Below are positions 44,983 through 52,305 of a stretch of 58,203 bases of DNA, in pieces (positions within the stretch are counted from its first letter, which is position 1; the number at the start of each line of letters is the position of its first letter). The stretch is from Terriglobales bacterium (GTDB taxonomy: Bacteria; Acidobacteriota; Terriglobia; Terriglobales; Acidobacteriaceae). The stretch lies in the NCBI GenBank assembly GCA_035624455.1, contig DASPRM010000036.1, positions 1 through 58,203 of the forward strand, written 5' to 3'. The position numbers and the translations under genes are program-made. The notes under the pieces were generated by a model. It was given only the letters and a program-made list of their open reading frames with translations, searched no databases and was not told the DNA's origin.

Positions 44983-45678
44983 ATGAACCCAAGAAATCTC
45001 TTATTATGCGCACTCCTGGCCCTTCTCTGTTCCCCCAGCGTTGCACAGCAGAAGGACATCAACCGATATGCCGTATTCACCGGCTTCGATTACTTGATAA
45101 GCCCCGCTCGCAACCTTACAGAGCGGGGATTCGAGGGCGACTTCGGTATGATCGTGAAACCTTGGCTGGGGATTGGCGCGGACTTCAGCGCCATGGGCGA
45201 CGACGTTTTGAGCGGCGCAGGGACCATCACCGGCACCGAAACTGTGTTCGCCCCCTTGCTGGCCGGGGCCGCAGGGTTAGGAGCGCCGCCGCCAAGTGCG
45301 GTTCATATTGCCTTCCGATCCACTACCTACACGTTTGCTGCCGGTACCCAATTTTACTTGCGCAAGTGGGACAAGATAACGCTGTTCGCCCGACCCGGCC
45401 TGGGCGGAATCCACGAATCAGCCGACTTTGATCTGCCCCCACAACTTGGAGCACTCCTGACCCTGCTGGGCGCTCCCGTCCCTGCCTCTCACCAAACCGA
45501 CACGGCGGTTTTCTTCGGCTTGGGTGGTGGGTTCGACGTGAATGTATCGCGAGCAGTCGGGGTGCGTTTCGCGACAGACTGGGTGAATACCCATTTGTTC
45601 TCGAATTTGCTGACCAGCCGGCAGAACTATGTGCGGTTTTCGGTTGGCCCGGTTTTTCGCTGGGGGCATCTGCGCTAA
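44983..45678 (+). CDS. Outer membrane beta-barrel protein (OmpA-like barrel)
   Basis: 231 residues from the ATG at 44983 (AGGGA upstream); the upstream frame to 44812 has no features. A signal peptide (about 1-21, ending SVAQQ) precedes eight or so amphipathic strands (YAVFTGFDYLISP, GDFGMIVKPWLGIGADFSAM, TYTFAAGTQFYLRKWDKITLFARPGLGG, FGLGGGFDVNVSRAVGVRFATDWVNTH, YVRFSVGPVFRWG), ending close to an aromatic. Function unknown; typical of small acidobacterial porin-like barrels. Confidence 0.85.
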   Translation: MNPRNLLLCALLALLCSPSVAQQKDINRYAVFTGFDYLISPARNLTERGFEGDFGMIVKPWLGIGADFSAMGDDVLSGAGTITGTETVFAPLLAGAAGLGAPPPSAVHIAFRSTTYTFAAGTQFYLRKWDKITLFARPGLGGIHESADFDLPPQLGALLTLLGAPVPASHQTDTAVFFGLGGGFDVNVSRAVGVRFATDWVNTHLFSNLLTSRQNYVRFSVGPVFRWGHLR

Positions 45679-45836
45679 GCAAAGCGCTCACAACCCCGAA
45701 CATCATCTAATTGCCTTGATTTCAACCCCTCACTCATTTTCTGCATACCAATTTTCTTACCCCTAGGGCGCACCGCACACGAGAATACCCGCTTTCCCGT
45801 AAATACCTTGGGCCAATTTACGCCATCCCACCATCG

Positions 45837-45986
45837 ATGAAACCTGAAGAAATCAAACGCATGTACCAGTTGTGCGCGCAGATTGAGTGTGAGAAGGATC
45901 ACCATCGATTCCTGGAACTGATTCGCGAGCTCAATGAATTGCTCGAGCGCAAGCAGCGCAGGCTGGACGAATCCCGCAAGTGTTGA
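45837..45986 (+). CDS. Small helical protein (49 aa)
   Basis: An ATG at 45837 opens a highly charged, entirely helical sequence (KPEEIKRMYQLCAQIECEKD, then RFLELIRELNELLERKQRR) with heptad Leu spacing, so probably a coiled-coil or helix hairpin. No strong ribosome site is visible, but the composition is far from random. I have an impression of similar short proteins in Acidobacteria but cannot name a family. Confidence 0.6.
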   Translation: MKPEEIKRMYQLCAQIECEKDHHRFLELIRELNELLERKQRRLDESRKC

Positions 45987-46115
45987 AGCGGGGAAAACAA
46001 CATCTCCAGGCAGATTAGAAGGATCGGCGCCCATTCGCCGGTCCCGGTGTGGGAATGCACTGGACTGCACATAGATCCGGGTCTGAGGTGCAAGCAAGCG
46101 CCGAAGACGAGTTTT

Positions 46116-47948
46116 CTACTGCAGCGCCGACTGCGTCAGCTTCACGGCACAGTAAGGAGTAGCGGCTCCCCCGCTTACTTTGCAGTTTCCTCCGTTCACC
46201 GAGCCGCCTACCAGGGTGGAAAAGTAGATGTTGGTACCGCCGTTGGTCACCTGATTATCCACCACAATGCCGCTGGTTCCTCCCAAGGCGCGCGGGGCGG
46301 CAACGCAACTCGAAGTCGGGGGATTGCTGCAGTTGGGCTGGGACGCCGTCCCAGTAAGAGTCGAACTCTCCAGAAAGCCGTCATTGACGCTGCCCACGCC
46401 AAAAAACATGCGGTCGGTGGTGCCGTTGTAGAACTCAGTCAAAGGTGAGCACTCATCTCCCACGCTATTGTTGACCACCCAGGTGGTTGCCGTGGACGCA
46501 GGCTTCTGCAAGGTGTGGTTCACGAAGCTATACATGTACATCTTGGGATTCGAGGGGATCAGCGGATTTCCCGTCGTACCTGATACAAAACCGCAGCCCA
46601 GGATATGCCCAGCAGTAGTTCCGCCGATCCAGAATTGATTGTCGAAGGCGCCGGCGTGGACGTTGCCGGTGGTGCAGTCGCCGGCGCCGCTGGCCGAGCC
46701 CAGGTCGACCGTATTGGAATTACTGGCTGTAAAGCTGGAGGTAAAGTTAGCGGGAAGCTGAGTGATGGCTCCTCCGGTGCCATTCACGTTGCTGCAGCCA
46801 GTGAAGGCAAATACCTGGTCAACAGCGGGATTGGCCGAATCATTGACCACAATCGGAGCGTCGATAACGCCCGTTCCCGCACCATGACCTACCCACCCGA
46901 TCGCGACGCGTGCCGACGTTCCGTGGTGGGGACTGGTCAGGCTGATAGCGTACAAATAGCCATTGCCGTCTCCCATGAAGATGCGGTCGGCATTGCTGTC
47001 CACAATTGCATCGGTTACCACTTTGCTCGCAAGGCCGTTGGCTACCACTGTCACCGGCCAATTGCTGTCATTGACCACCTGGGGCTGGCCGCCTCCGAAC
47101 ACCGGCGTGATCTTGTATAGCTTGCCGTCATCCGTTCCCACGTAAGCCGTGTCCGTGCTGTAGTCGATATAGGGCGAGGAATCTGTATTCGCGCCAGTCG
47201 AGATCTGCACCGTCGTCATGCAGTTGGGCGCTGTAGGTGTAGTGCACGACGATGGAGTTGATGGCGATAACACTGTTCCCGTCTGCAAGGGCGGAGCTGG
47301 AATCGGATTGGGCAGCACCAGGACGTGGAAGAAAGATCCCAGGGTTGCGCTCTCCACGAATGCCACCTTGGTGCCGTCGACAGAAATGGTAGGTGAGGTG
47401 CGAATGTGGCCGCCACCCTGGGTGAAAGTGTTATAGGCAAACGCGACCCAGGGGCTGCCGCTGTTGCAGGGCGGCGATTTTTCCGTGTACAGGTTGTTGA
47501 TGCCCACCAGATTCGCCTGGCCCGAAGGTGCATTTAGCCCAAAAACTACGTAGTCACCATTACAATCCTGCGCGGTCACATCGAATCTGTACTTTGCGGG
47601 ATACTGGTTGGCGGGTACGAAACCGTTTTCCAGCGAGACTGCCCAATCAATCCTGACGGCGTTCTTGCTGGAGATGACTGGCGCGCCGGCTTCATCAGCC
47701 ATCTGGCGCCTGACCATGTTGTAAACATGGCGAGGTTCTTTCCACCCAGCTGCAATCGCTTCGCTGGCGAGGTTGCCGGTCATGACTACGTGGCGCGAAC
47801 TCCAGTCCTCAGGAAATCCGAGGTGATGCGCGTGCTCCGCGGACTCATCGTCGACCCTGACATGCCCCGGGCCTGGCTGCCCCATGGCGGTAGATCCCAG
47901 CAATATAAGCAAGCTGAGCAGGCCGATACTTCCCCTAATTAGCTTCAT
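46116..47948 (-). CDS. Secreted beta-propeller-like hypothetical protein
   Basis: 610 residues from the ATG at 47948 (GAGG upstream). A signal peptide (about 1-25, ending AMGQPG) is followed by a His-rich segment and a large domain with propeller-type repeats (PYIDYSTDTAYVGTDDGKLYKITPVFGGG, ADRIFMGDGNGYLYAISL, GTTDRMFFGVGSVNDGFLE). Nine or more cysteines may form disulfides. It lies 100 bp downstream of, and on the same strand as, the candidate peptide precursor at 48049-48225, so co-transcription is possible. Function unknown. Confidence 0.8.
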   Translation of the reverse strand: MKLIRGSIGLLSLLILLGSTAMGQPGPGHVRVDDESAEHAHHLGFPEDWSSRHVVMTGNLASEAIAAGWKEPRHVYNMVRRQMADEAGAPVISSKNAVRIDWAVSLENGFVPANQYPAKYRFDVTAQDCNGDYVVFGLNAPSGQANLVGINNLYTEKSPPCNSGSPWVAFAYNTFTQGGGHIRTSPTISVDGTKVAFVESATLGSFFHVLVLPNPIPAPPLQTGTVLSPSTPSSCTTPTAPNCMTTVQISTGANTDSSPYIDYSTDTAYVGTDDGKLYKITPVFGGGQPQVVNDSNWPVTVVANGLASKVVTDAIVDSNADRIFMGDGNGYLYAISLTSPHHGTSARVAIGWVGHGAGTGVIDAPIVVNDSANPAVDQVFAFTGCSNVNGTGGAITQLPANFTSSFTASNSNTVDLGSASGAGDCTTGNVHAGAFDNQFWIGGTTAGHILGCGFVSGTTGNPLIPSNPKMYMYSFVNHTLQKPASTATTWVVNNSVGDECSPLTEFYNGTTDRMFFGVGSVNDGFLESSTLTGTASQPNCSNPPTSSCVAAPRALGGTSGIVVDNQVTNGGTNIYFSTLVGGSVNGGNCKVSGGAATPYCAVKLTQSALQ

Positions 47949-48048
47949 TGCCTGTAACCTCACCGAACTTCTGACTCATGAACACAGCCTCCCAATTTTG
48001 GGACCGCTTTGGCGCGGAGCCCAATTTATGGACATCGGCGCAGCCGTG

Positions 48049-48225
48049 CTATGAAGTCTTGCGATTGAAATGACAGTGCTTTTGGGTGGCATTAATTTTC
48101 CCGCAGGCCAAGGCCGTCGTTTCAAACACGCGCTCGAAGCGGAATTCCGGCTTGTGATAAGGCTTTCGAGCTGGCTTAGGATCCCCGGCGGGCTCTTGAT
48201 CGTCGCCTCTCTCGGCGTCACTCAT
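48049..48225 (-). CDS. Candidate RiPP precursor peptide (58 aa)
   Basis: A short ORF, easily missed because of its size. The ATG at 48225 has GGGAGGG upstream (12 nt, somewhat far). The first 20 residues are hydrophilic and acidic, as in leader peptides. Residues 21-30 (KPYHKPEFRF) carry the Y-x-x-P-x-[LF] motif that PqqD-type recognition elements bind in lasso-peptide and related leaders. The tail (about 37-58, TALACGKINATQKHCHFNR, then KTS) has Cys41, Cys51, two His and several Thr/Asn, a plausible modified core. The maturation operon (S26 peptidase, HPr-kinase-like, PqqD-like, radical SAM) begins 196 bp away, divergently. The role is inferred; the ORF and motif are directly seen. Confidence 0.7.
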   Translation of the reverse strand: MSDAERGDDQEPAGDPKPARKPYHKPEFRFERVFETTALACGKINATQKHCHFNRKTS

Positions 48226-48421
48226 GCAGCACTCGCACCCTCCCGAGACATTCTAAGGCTGCTTTTTCACGCTAGGACCCTCAGTGCTGGAAAGCATATG
48301 TACTAAGGGTGTACGCCAGGCTCAGAAAGACCGTATCAGGGGAGTTATTCCAAGCTCACTTTGAGCCTCACATACTATTCGAGATTGGCCGGCAAATCGA
48401 TCCGTCCGCAACGCCCAAAAG
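48226..48421. promoter_or_regulatory. Divergent promoter region, precursor / maturation operon
   Basis: 196 bp separate the precursor candidate (minus) from the peptidase gene (plus), so both promoters should lie here. A GTAC-N7-GTAC dyad (about 48299-48313) is present. No clear -35/-10 pair was identified by eye. Confidence 0.4.
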
Positions 48422-48913
48422 ATGTGTGCCAGTGCGCAATCTTCCGCCGCAACAAAAACCGAGCTGATCCGGCAGGCTCTTGTGGCGGGTAGGGTGATTC
48501 AGCTCCGGCTCAGCGGCACCAGCATGATGCCCACGCTCTGGCCCGGCGACCTGGTTTGGGTAAAGCCCGTCAAAGTGGAGAAACTTGCTCCTGGCGATGT
48601 GATTCTCTTTTTGCGCGAGAATCGCATTATGGCTCATCGCATCGTAGGAATGGATGCGCCTGCCGGTGAGCTTGTGATCCGTACGCGAGGCGATACTCTC
48701 CCAGCGGGCGATCTGCCGGTGCGTGGCTCAGAGGTTTTGGGGCTGGTAACTGCAGCTCAACGCTTTGGAACTGGATGGGCGATCTCTCGTACTCCGCGAC
48801 TCGCTTCTCGGATTCTTTCACGGATTGTGCGGCGCTCGGACCGCTTTCGCCACCTGCTTTTCACCCTGAACCTTAAGCTCTCTCACAATACCCGTGCCCG
48901 GAGGGCCTGGTGA
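48422..48913 (+). CDS. S26-family peptidase (signal-peptidase-like), soluble, SipW-type
   Basis: 163 residues. The catalytic Ser (S34) is in LSGTSMMPTLWPGD, and the second catalytic residue is His (H72 in IMAHRIVG), as in SipW/ER-type signal peptidases, rather than Lys. There is no N-terminal membrane anchor, unlike true leader peptidases, so the protein may be cytoplasmic. First gene of the candidate peptide-maturation operon; removal of a leader peptide is the likely job. The stop overlaps the next gene's GTG start. Ribosome site is weak. Confidence 0.87.
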   Translation: MCASAQSSAATKTELIRQALVAGRVIQLRLSGTSMMPTLWPGDLVWVKPVKVEKLAPGDVILFLRENRIMAHRIVGMDAPAGELVIRTRGDTLPAGDLPVRGSEVLGLVTAAQRFGTGWAISRTPRLASRILSRIVRRSDRFRHLLFTLNLKLSHNTRARRAW

Positions 48914-49734
48914 GTGCCGTTCTGGCATCCGTGTCTGCCGCAGCTGACGCGATCGCAATCAACATCGGCGGCATCGTCGGTACCGTACACACGGAGAGTC
49001 CTTTCTTTCGGCAGATGCTGCTACGCCACTATCACGATTTCATTTCTCTTCCTGCAAAACCTAGCTTCGAATTGGAGGTGGAGTTGCTGGAGTTTCCCGA
49101 TAACAGCGACTTGGATGCTGATCTGGAGGTTCGCTTCACGGGCGGGTGCTGGCATCTGCGCCGGGGAGACTTCAGCGTCGTCTGGGATCCGACGTCAGGC
49201 AGGGGGAAGGTTCGCCAGACGGCGAATCCTTATTCCATCGACACTGTGTTGCGCATTTTGCATAGCTTGCTGCTTGTGGGTCAGCGTGGATTTCTCCTCC
49301 ATGCTGCCAGCGCCATTCGCGGCGGGCGCGCTTACGTTTTCACCGGGCTTTCCGGCGCCGGCAAGACGACAATTTCACGACTGGCCCCGCCTCATGTCAC
49401 GCTGCTCAGCGATGAAGTTTCATATTTGCGTCCACTGGAAGGCGCCTTCCGGGCCTTTGGCACGCCTTTCTCCGGCGAGCTTCGCCAGGCTGGAAAGAAT
49501 TGTGCCGCACCCGTGGCGGCCATCTATCTTCTGGATAAAGGACCCCAGAATTGTGTCAGTCCGGTAACTCCTGCTGAAGCGCTGCATGCCCTGATGCGCA
49601 ACATTCTCTTCTTTGCAGATTCGGCGAATCTCGCGGGCTCGGTTTTTCAAATTGCGTGCGATTTTGTGATGCAGGTTCCGGTCAAGCGGCTCACGTTTGT
49701 CCCCGATGAACATGTCTGGGAAATGATTGGCTGA
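48910..49734 (+). CDS. HPr-kinase-like (HprK-type P-loop) protein
   Basis: 274 residues from a GTG at 48910 (GGAGGG just upstream). The C-terminal half has the HprK-like fold: FLLHAASAIRGGRAYVFTGLSGAGKTT (P-loop, G146-T154) and LLSDEVSYL (Walker-B-like Asp/Glu). Such proteins recur with PqqD and peptide-modifying genes (for example in lasso-peptide-type clusters) where they may phosphorylate a peptide or protein. The N-terminal half (about 1-115) is unassigned. Second gene of the maturation operon. Confidence 0.87.
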   Translation: MSAVLASVSAAADAIAINIGGIVGTVHTESPFFRQMLLRHYHDFISLPAKPSFELEVELLEFPDNSDLDADLEVRFTGGCWHLRRGDFSVVWDPTSGRGKVRQTANPYSIDTVLRILHSLLLVGQRGFLLHAASAIRGGRAYVFTGLSGAGKTTISRLAPPHVTLLSDEVSYLRPLEGAFRAFGTPFSGELRQAGKNCAAPVAAIYLLDKGPQNCVSPVTPAEALHALMRNILFFADSANLAGSVFQIACDFVMQVPVKRLTFVPDEHVWEMIG

Positions 49735-49745
49735 GGCCAGAGTTC

Positions 49746-50072
49746 ATGGAGAACAGGCAAATCAAGTATGTGGCGCGCAGCACGGCGATTGCTGCGCGCA
49801 TGCTGGACGGCGAAATGATGATCATGTCTCCCGTAGACTCCACCTTCTTTAGCCTGAACGAAGTTGCATCTGCGATTTGGCAGGCCGCCGATGGACAGAC
49901 TCTACTCGCTGATATCGTGGACAGCAGAATCTGTTCAGCTTTCGGGATCGATCGCGAAACTGCCCTGCGCGATGCCGAAGAGTTTGTGGAGCAGCTCGCG
50001 AAGCATGGAATTCTGCGGATCTGCACCACTCCGGTCGCGAATACACCCCCATCGGGGGTATTCCATCGATGA
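49746..50072 (+). CDS. PqqD-like RiPP recognition protein
   Basis: 108 residues. The PqqD/RRE winged-helix pattern is clear: IMSPVDSTFFSLNEVASAIWQAADGQTLLADIVDSRI, then a helical end (ALRDAEEFVEQLAKHGIL). These domains bind leader peptides and hand them to a radical SAM enzyme. It lies between the HprK-like gene and the radical SAM gene, whose ATG overlaps its stop (ATGA). The end of the ORF holds a hairpin that may mask the next gene's ribosome site. Confidence 0.9.
   Translation: MENRQIKYVARSTAIAARMLDGEMMIMSPVDSTFFSLNEVASAIWQAADGQTLLADIVDSRICSAFGIDRETALRDAEEFVEQLAKHGILRICTTPVANTPPSGVFHR
50045..50059 (+). promoter_or_regulatory. Hairpin over the radical SAM gene's ribosome site
   Basis: ACCCCC-ATC-GGGGGT is a perfect 6-bp stem. 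Its right arm, GGGGGT, lies 9 nt before the radical SAM ATG at 50069 and would be its Shine-Dalgarno sequence, so folding could make synthesis of the enzyme depend on ribosomes completing the PqqD-like ORF. Confidence 0.45.
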
Positions 50073-51181
50073 GTCTGCTGGAGGAAATCAACCAGCGGGC
50101 GATTGATCTTCGCGTGCCGCTCTCCGTCCAGCTTGATGTCACCTACCGCTGCAACGAGCGTTGCATACACTGCTATCTCGATCACCATGACCGCGGCGAA
50201 ATGACCACGGACGAGATCATCGGAGTGCTGGACCAACTCGCCGACGCCGGGACTTTCTTTCTAACTTTCAGTGGCGGCGAAGTTTTTTTGCGCCGCGACT
50301 TTCTGAAGCTGGTAGAGCATGCCCGTCAGCTGCTTTTCAATGTCAAGATCAAAACCAATGCAGTCCTCATCCGCGAAGCGCAAGCGGAGCAAATCCGGGA
50401 GCTGGGAGTGGATCGGGTACAGATCAGCGTCTATTCTCATCGCCCCGAAGTTCACGATGCCATAACCCACCTGCCCGGATCTCTAGAGCGCACTCTAAGA
50501 GGAGTACGCTTGCTGACGGCCCATGGAGTCCGCGTCTCAATCGCCAACGTGCTCATGAATCGGAATATAGGCGATCAGGCCGGGGTCCAGGAGCTGGCGC
50601 GTGAACTCGGCGTCCACTACACAGTTGACCCGACCATTACTCCGCATATGGATGGCGACCGCACCATCCTGAGTCTGCGCATTCCCAGCACGGATCTCGA
50701 GCGCATCCTGCATGACGAAACCCTGGTGGGCGACGTCCAGGAATTCTGTGCACCGCCTGCGCCGGTTGGAGCGGACATCCTGGACGGTTATCCTTGCAGC
50801 GCCGGCCACACATTCGCTTACATCTCGCCGTATGCTGAGGTCTTTCCCTGCGTGCAGTTCCCGCTCCCCTGCGGCAACCTTCGTCAGCAAAGATTCGCCG
50901 ACATTTGGAAGGCCTCCCAGGCATTGAACCAGGTGCGATCCATTCGCGCACGCGATCTCGAGGTCTGCTCCGAATGCTCCCACGTTGGAACCTGCACTCG
51001 CTGTCCGGGATTGGCCTACATGGAAGGCAATATGCGCGGACCGTCATCGGCGGACTGTGAAAAATCCTGGCTGAGAACTGGCATTCGTTCCGCCAACATG
51101 ATTCGCAAGACTGAATTCAGGCCCTCCGAGTTGGTTCAGATCCGATGCGCCTCGCCGCAGGAATCGTCCTTGGCCTCGTGA
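50069..51181 (+). CDS. Radical SAM/SPASM peptide-modifying enzyme
   Basis: 370 residues. The radical SAM cluster motif C-x3-C-x2-C is in YRCNERCIHCYLD (C28, C32, C35), followed by the GGE motif (FSGGEVFLR). The C-terminal SPASM region is Cys-rich (CSAGHTFAYISPYAEVFPC, VCSECSHVGTCTRCPG, ADCEKSW), so it carries auxiliary Fe-S clusters, as in PqqE, sactisynthases and mycofactocin MftC. With a PqqD-like partner and a Y-x-x-P-x-F precursor candidate nearby, it most likely forms a C-S or C-C cross-link on a peptide. Last gene of the operon; an intrinsic terminator follows. Confidence 0.95.
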   Translation: MSLLEEINQRAIDLRVPLSVQLDVTYRCNERCIHCYLDHHDRGEMTTDEIIGVLDQLADAGTFFLTFSGGEVFLRRDFLKLVEHARQLLFNVKIKTNAVLIREAQAEQIRELGVDRVQISVYSHRPEVHDAITHLPGSLERTLRGVRLLTAHGVRVSIANVLMNRNIGDQAGVQELARELGVHYTVDPTITPHMDGDRTILSLRIPSTDLERILHDETLVGDVQEFCAPPAPVGADILDGYPCSAGHTFAYISPYAEVFPCVQFPLPCGNLRQQRFADIWKASQALNQVRSIRARDLEVCSECSHVGTCTRCPGLAYMEGNMRGPSSADCEKSWLRTGIRSANMIRKTEFRPSELVQIRCASPQESSLAS

Positions 51182-51189
51182 GAAGCCTT

Positions 51190-51209
51190 GCCAGTTTGGA
51201 CTGGCTTTT
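51190..51209 (+). terminator. Intrinsic terminator of the radical SAM operon
   Basis: GCCAGT-TTGG-ACTGGC forms a perfect 6-bp stem with a 4-base loop directly followed by TTTT, 9 bp after the radical SAM stop codon. Flanking AAGCC/GGCTT can lengthen the stem. Confidence 0.75.
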
Positions 51210-51285
51210 CCCCAAGACTGCGCGTATACATTACGGCCTCCAGGAAAATCGGTAATCCTGACTATCTTTCCGAAGGGAGAGGATT

Positions 51286-52068
51286 ATGCACAGGAAATTG
51301 GGAAGAGAGTTCGCAGTAGTGTGCCTGCTCGCGATGGCTGCCCTGTGGGCACTACCCGCATGCGCGCAGACCTCAGAAGTCAAAGAAAAACCGCCGATGT
51401 ACTCCTATGTGGGGAATTGGAAGATTCCCCGCGCGCAGTGGGCCGACATGGAAAAGAACAACGCCGCTGATCAGAAAATCCTCGACGCGGCGCTCGCCAA
51501 AGGCACCATCGTGGCCTACGGTAACGATGTGACTCTGGTTCACCAACCGGAAGGTGAAACTCACGACGATTGGTGGTCGGCCATGTCCATGGCGGCCATA
51601 CTCAATGTGCTGGAGCAGTTTTACCAGTCCGGTGGCGCCACTACTCCGGTCCTGGGCAGTGCTACAAAACATTGGGACAGCCTTTACGTCAGCCGGTATT
51701 ACAACTGGCATGCCGGATCATTCAAGAACGCCTACACTCACGTTGGCACCTATAAATTGAAAGCCGACGCGCCCGACGACGCAGTAGACACCCTTAGCAA
51801 GAGCGCGATTGTGCCGCTACTGGAAAAACTGCTCGCCGACGGCACGCTCCATGAGTACGAAATCGATACCGAAGCCATCCACACCGAAGCGCCCGGCACG
51901 TTCGTGATTGTGTACATCGCAGCGAACGCGGAGGGACTGGATAAGGTCAATGCGGCGCTGCAAAATACGCTGAAAGCCAACCCGCTGACGGGTCCGGCAT
52001 TTGGTTCCATGGTGGACTTCAGCGCGCACCGCGATTCCCTGCTTCGCACCAACGCTACTTACAAATAG
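51286..52068 (+). CDS. Secreted hypothetical protein (260 aa)
   Basis: The ATG at 51286 follows GAAGGGAGAGG. A signal peptide (about 1-27, ending PACAQ) leads to an alpha/beta domain (YVGNWKIPRAQWADMEKNN..., KHWDSLYVSRYYNWHAGSFKNAYTHVGTYKLKADAPDD) that I do not recognise. It comes after the operon terminator, so it is probably a separate unit. Confidence 0.82.
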   Translation: MHRKLGREFAVVCLLAMAALWALPACAQTSEVKEKPPMYSYVGNWKIPRAQWADMEKNNAADQKILDAALAKGTIVAYGNDVTLVHQPEGETHDDWWSAMSMAAILNVLEQFYQSGGATTPVLGSATKHWDSLYVSRYYNWHAGSFKNAYTHVGTYKLKADAPDDAVDTLSKSAIVPLLEKLLADGTLHEYEIDTEAIHTEAPGTFVIVYIAANAEGLDKVNAALQNTLKANPLTGPAFGSMVDFSAHRDSLLRTNATYK

Positions 52069-52094
52069 TCACATTGACTTCCTGATCTGCGAGC

Positions 52095-52137
52095 GAGCGC
52101 CTGCTGGCGCCGCTCGTGGGCCAGGTTGCGCCCTGGC
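52095..52137. terminator. Two adjacent hairpins after the secreted protein gene
   Basis: GCGCC-TGCT-GGCGC (about 52098-52111, extendable with GAG/CTC) and GCCAGG-TTGCGC-CCTGGC (52120-52137) lie 30-70 bp after the stop. No T-run follows, so termination is only possible. Confidence 0.35.
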
Positions 52138-52305
52138 TGACCGCTGATTACTGAGTCCTGATTGCTTGCTCACTAACGCCGCTTCCCCTCCGTAATCTCG
52201 GTCTCCCGCGTTATGCCTTTCCCTTCGCGCCCGAGTGCGTCAGAATGAATACTGCACTCCCAAATTGCGGGCGCGCGCACATCGGGCCAAGAGGCGACTC
52301 TACCT

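Noticed and set aside
45755-45780. TACCCCTAGGG as a NarL-type site
   Set aside because: The second half ends GGGCG instead of GGGGTA; only one heptamer is present.
47976-48221. Minus-strand frame of 81 codons overlapping the precursor candidate
   Set aside because: Different frame, Ser/Pro/Arg-rich shadow composition, no ribosome site.
48070-48306. Plus-strand frame of 78 codons between the propeller protein and the S26 peptidase
   Set aside because: No ribosome site; it lies opposite the precursor candidate, whose composition and motif are far better.
48273-48316. Possible fourth copy of the heptamer element in the divergent promoter
   Set aside because: TACTAAGGGTGTA has overlapping half-sites and the wrong spacing; no 7-2-7 pair.
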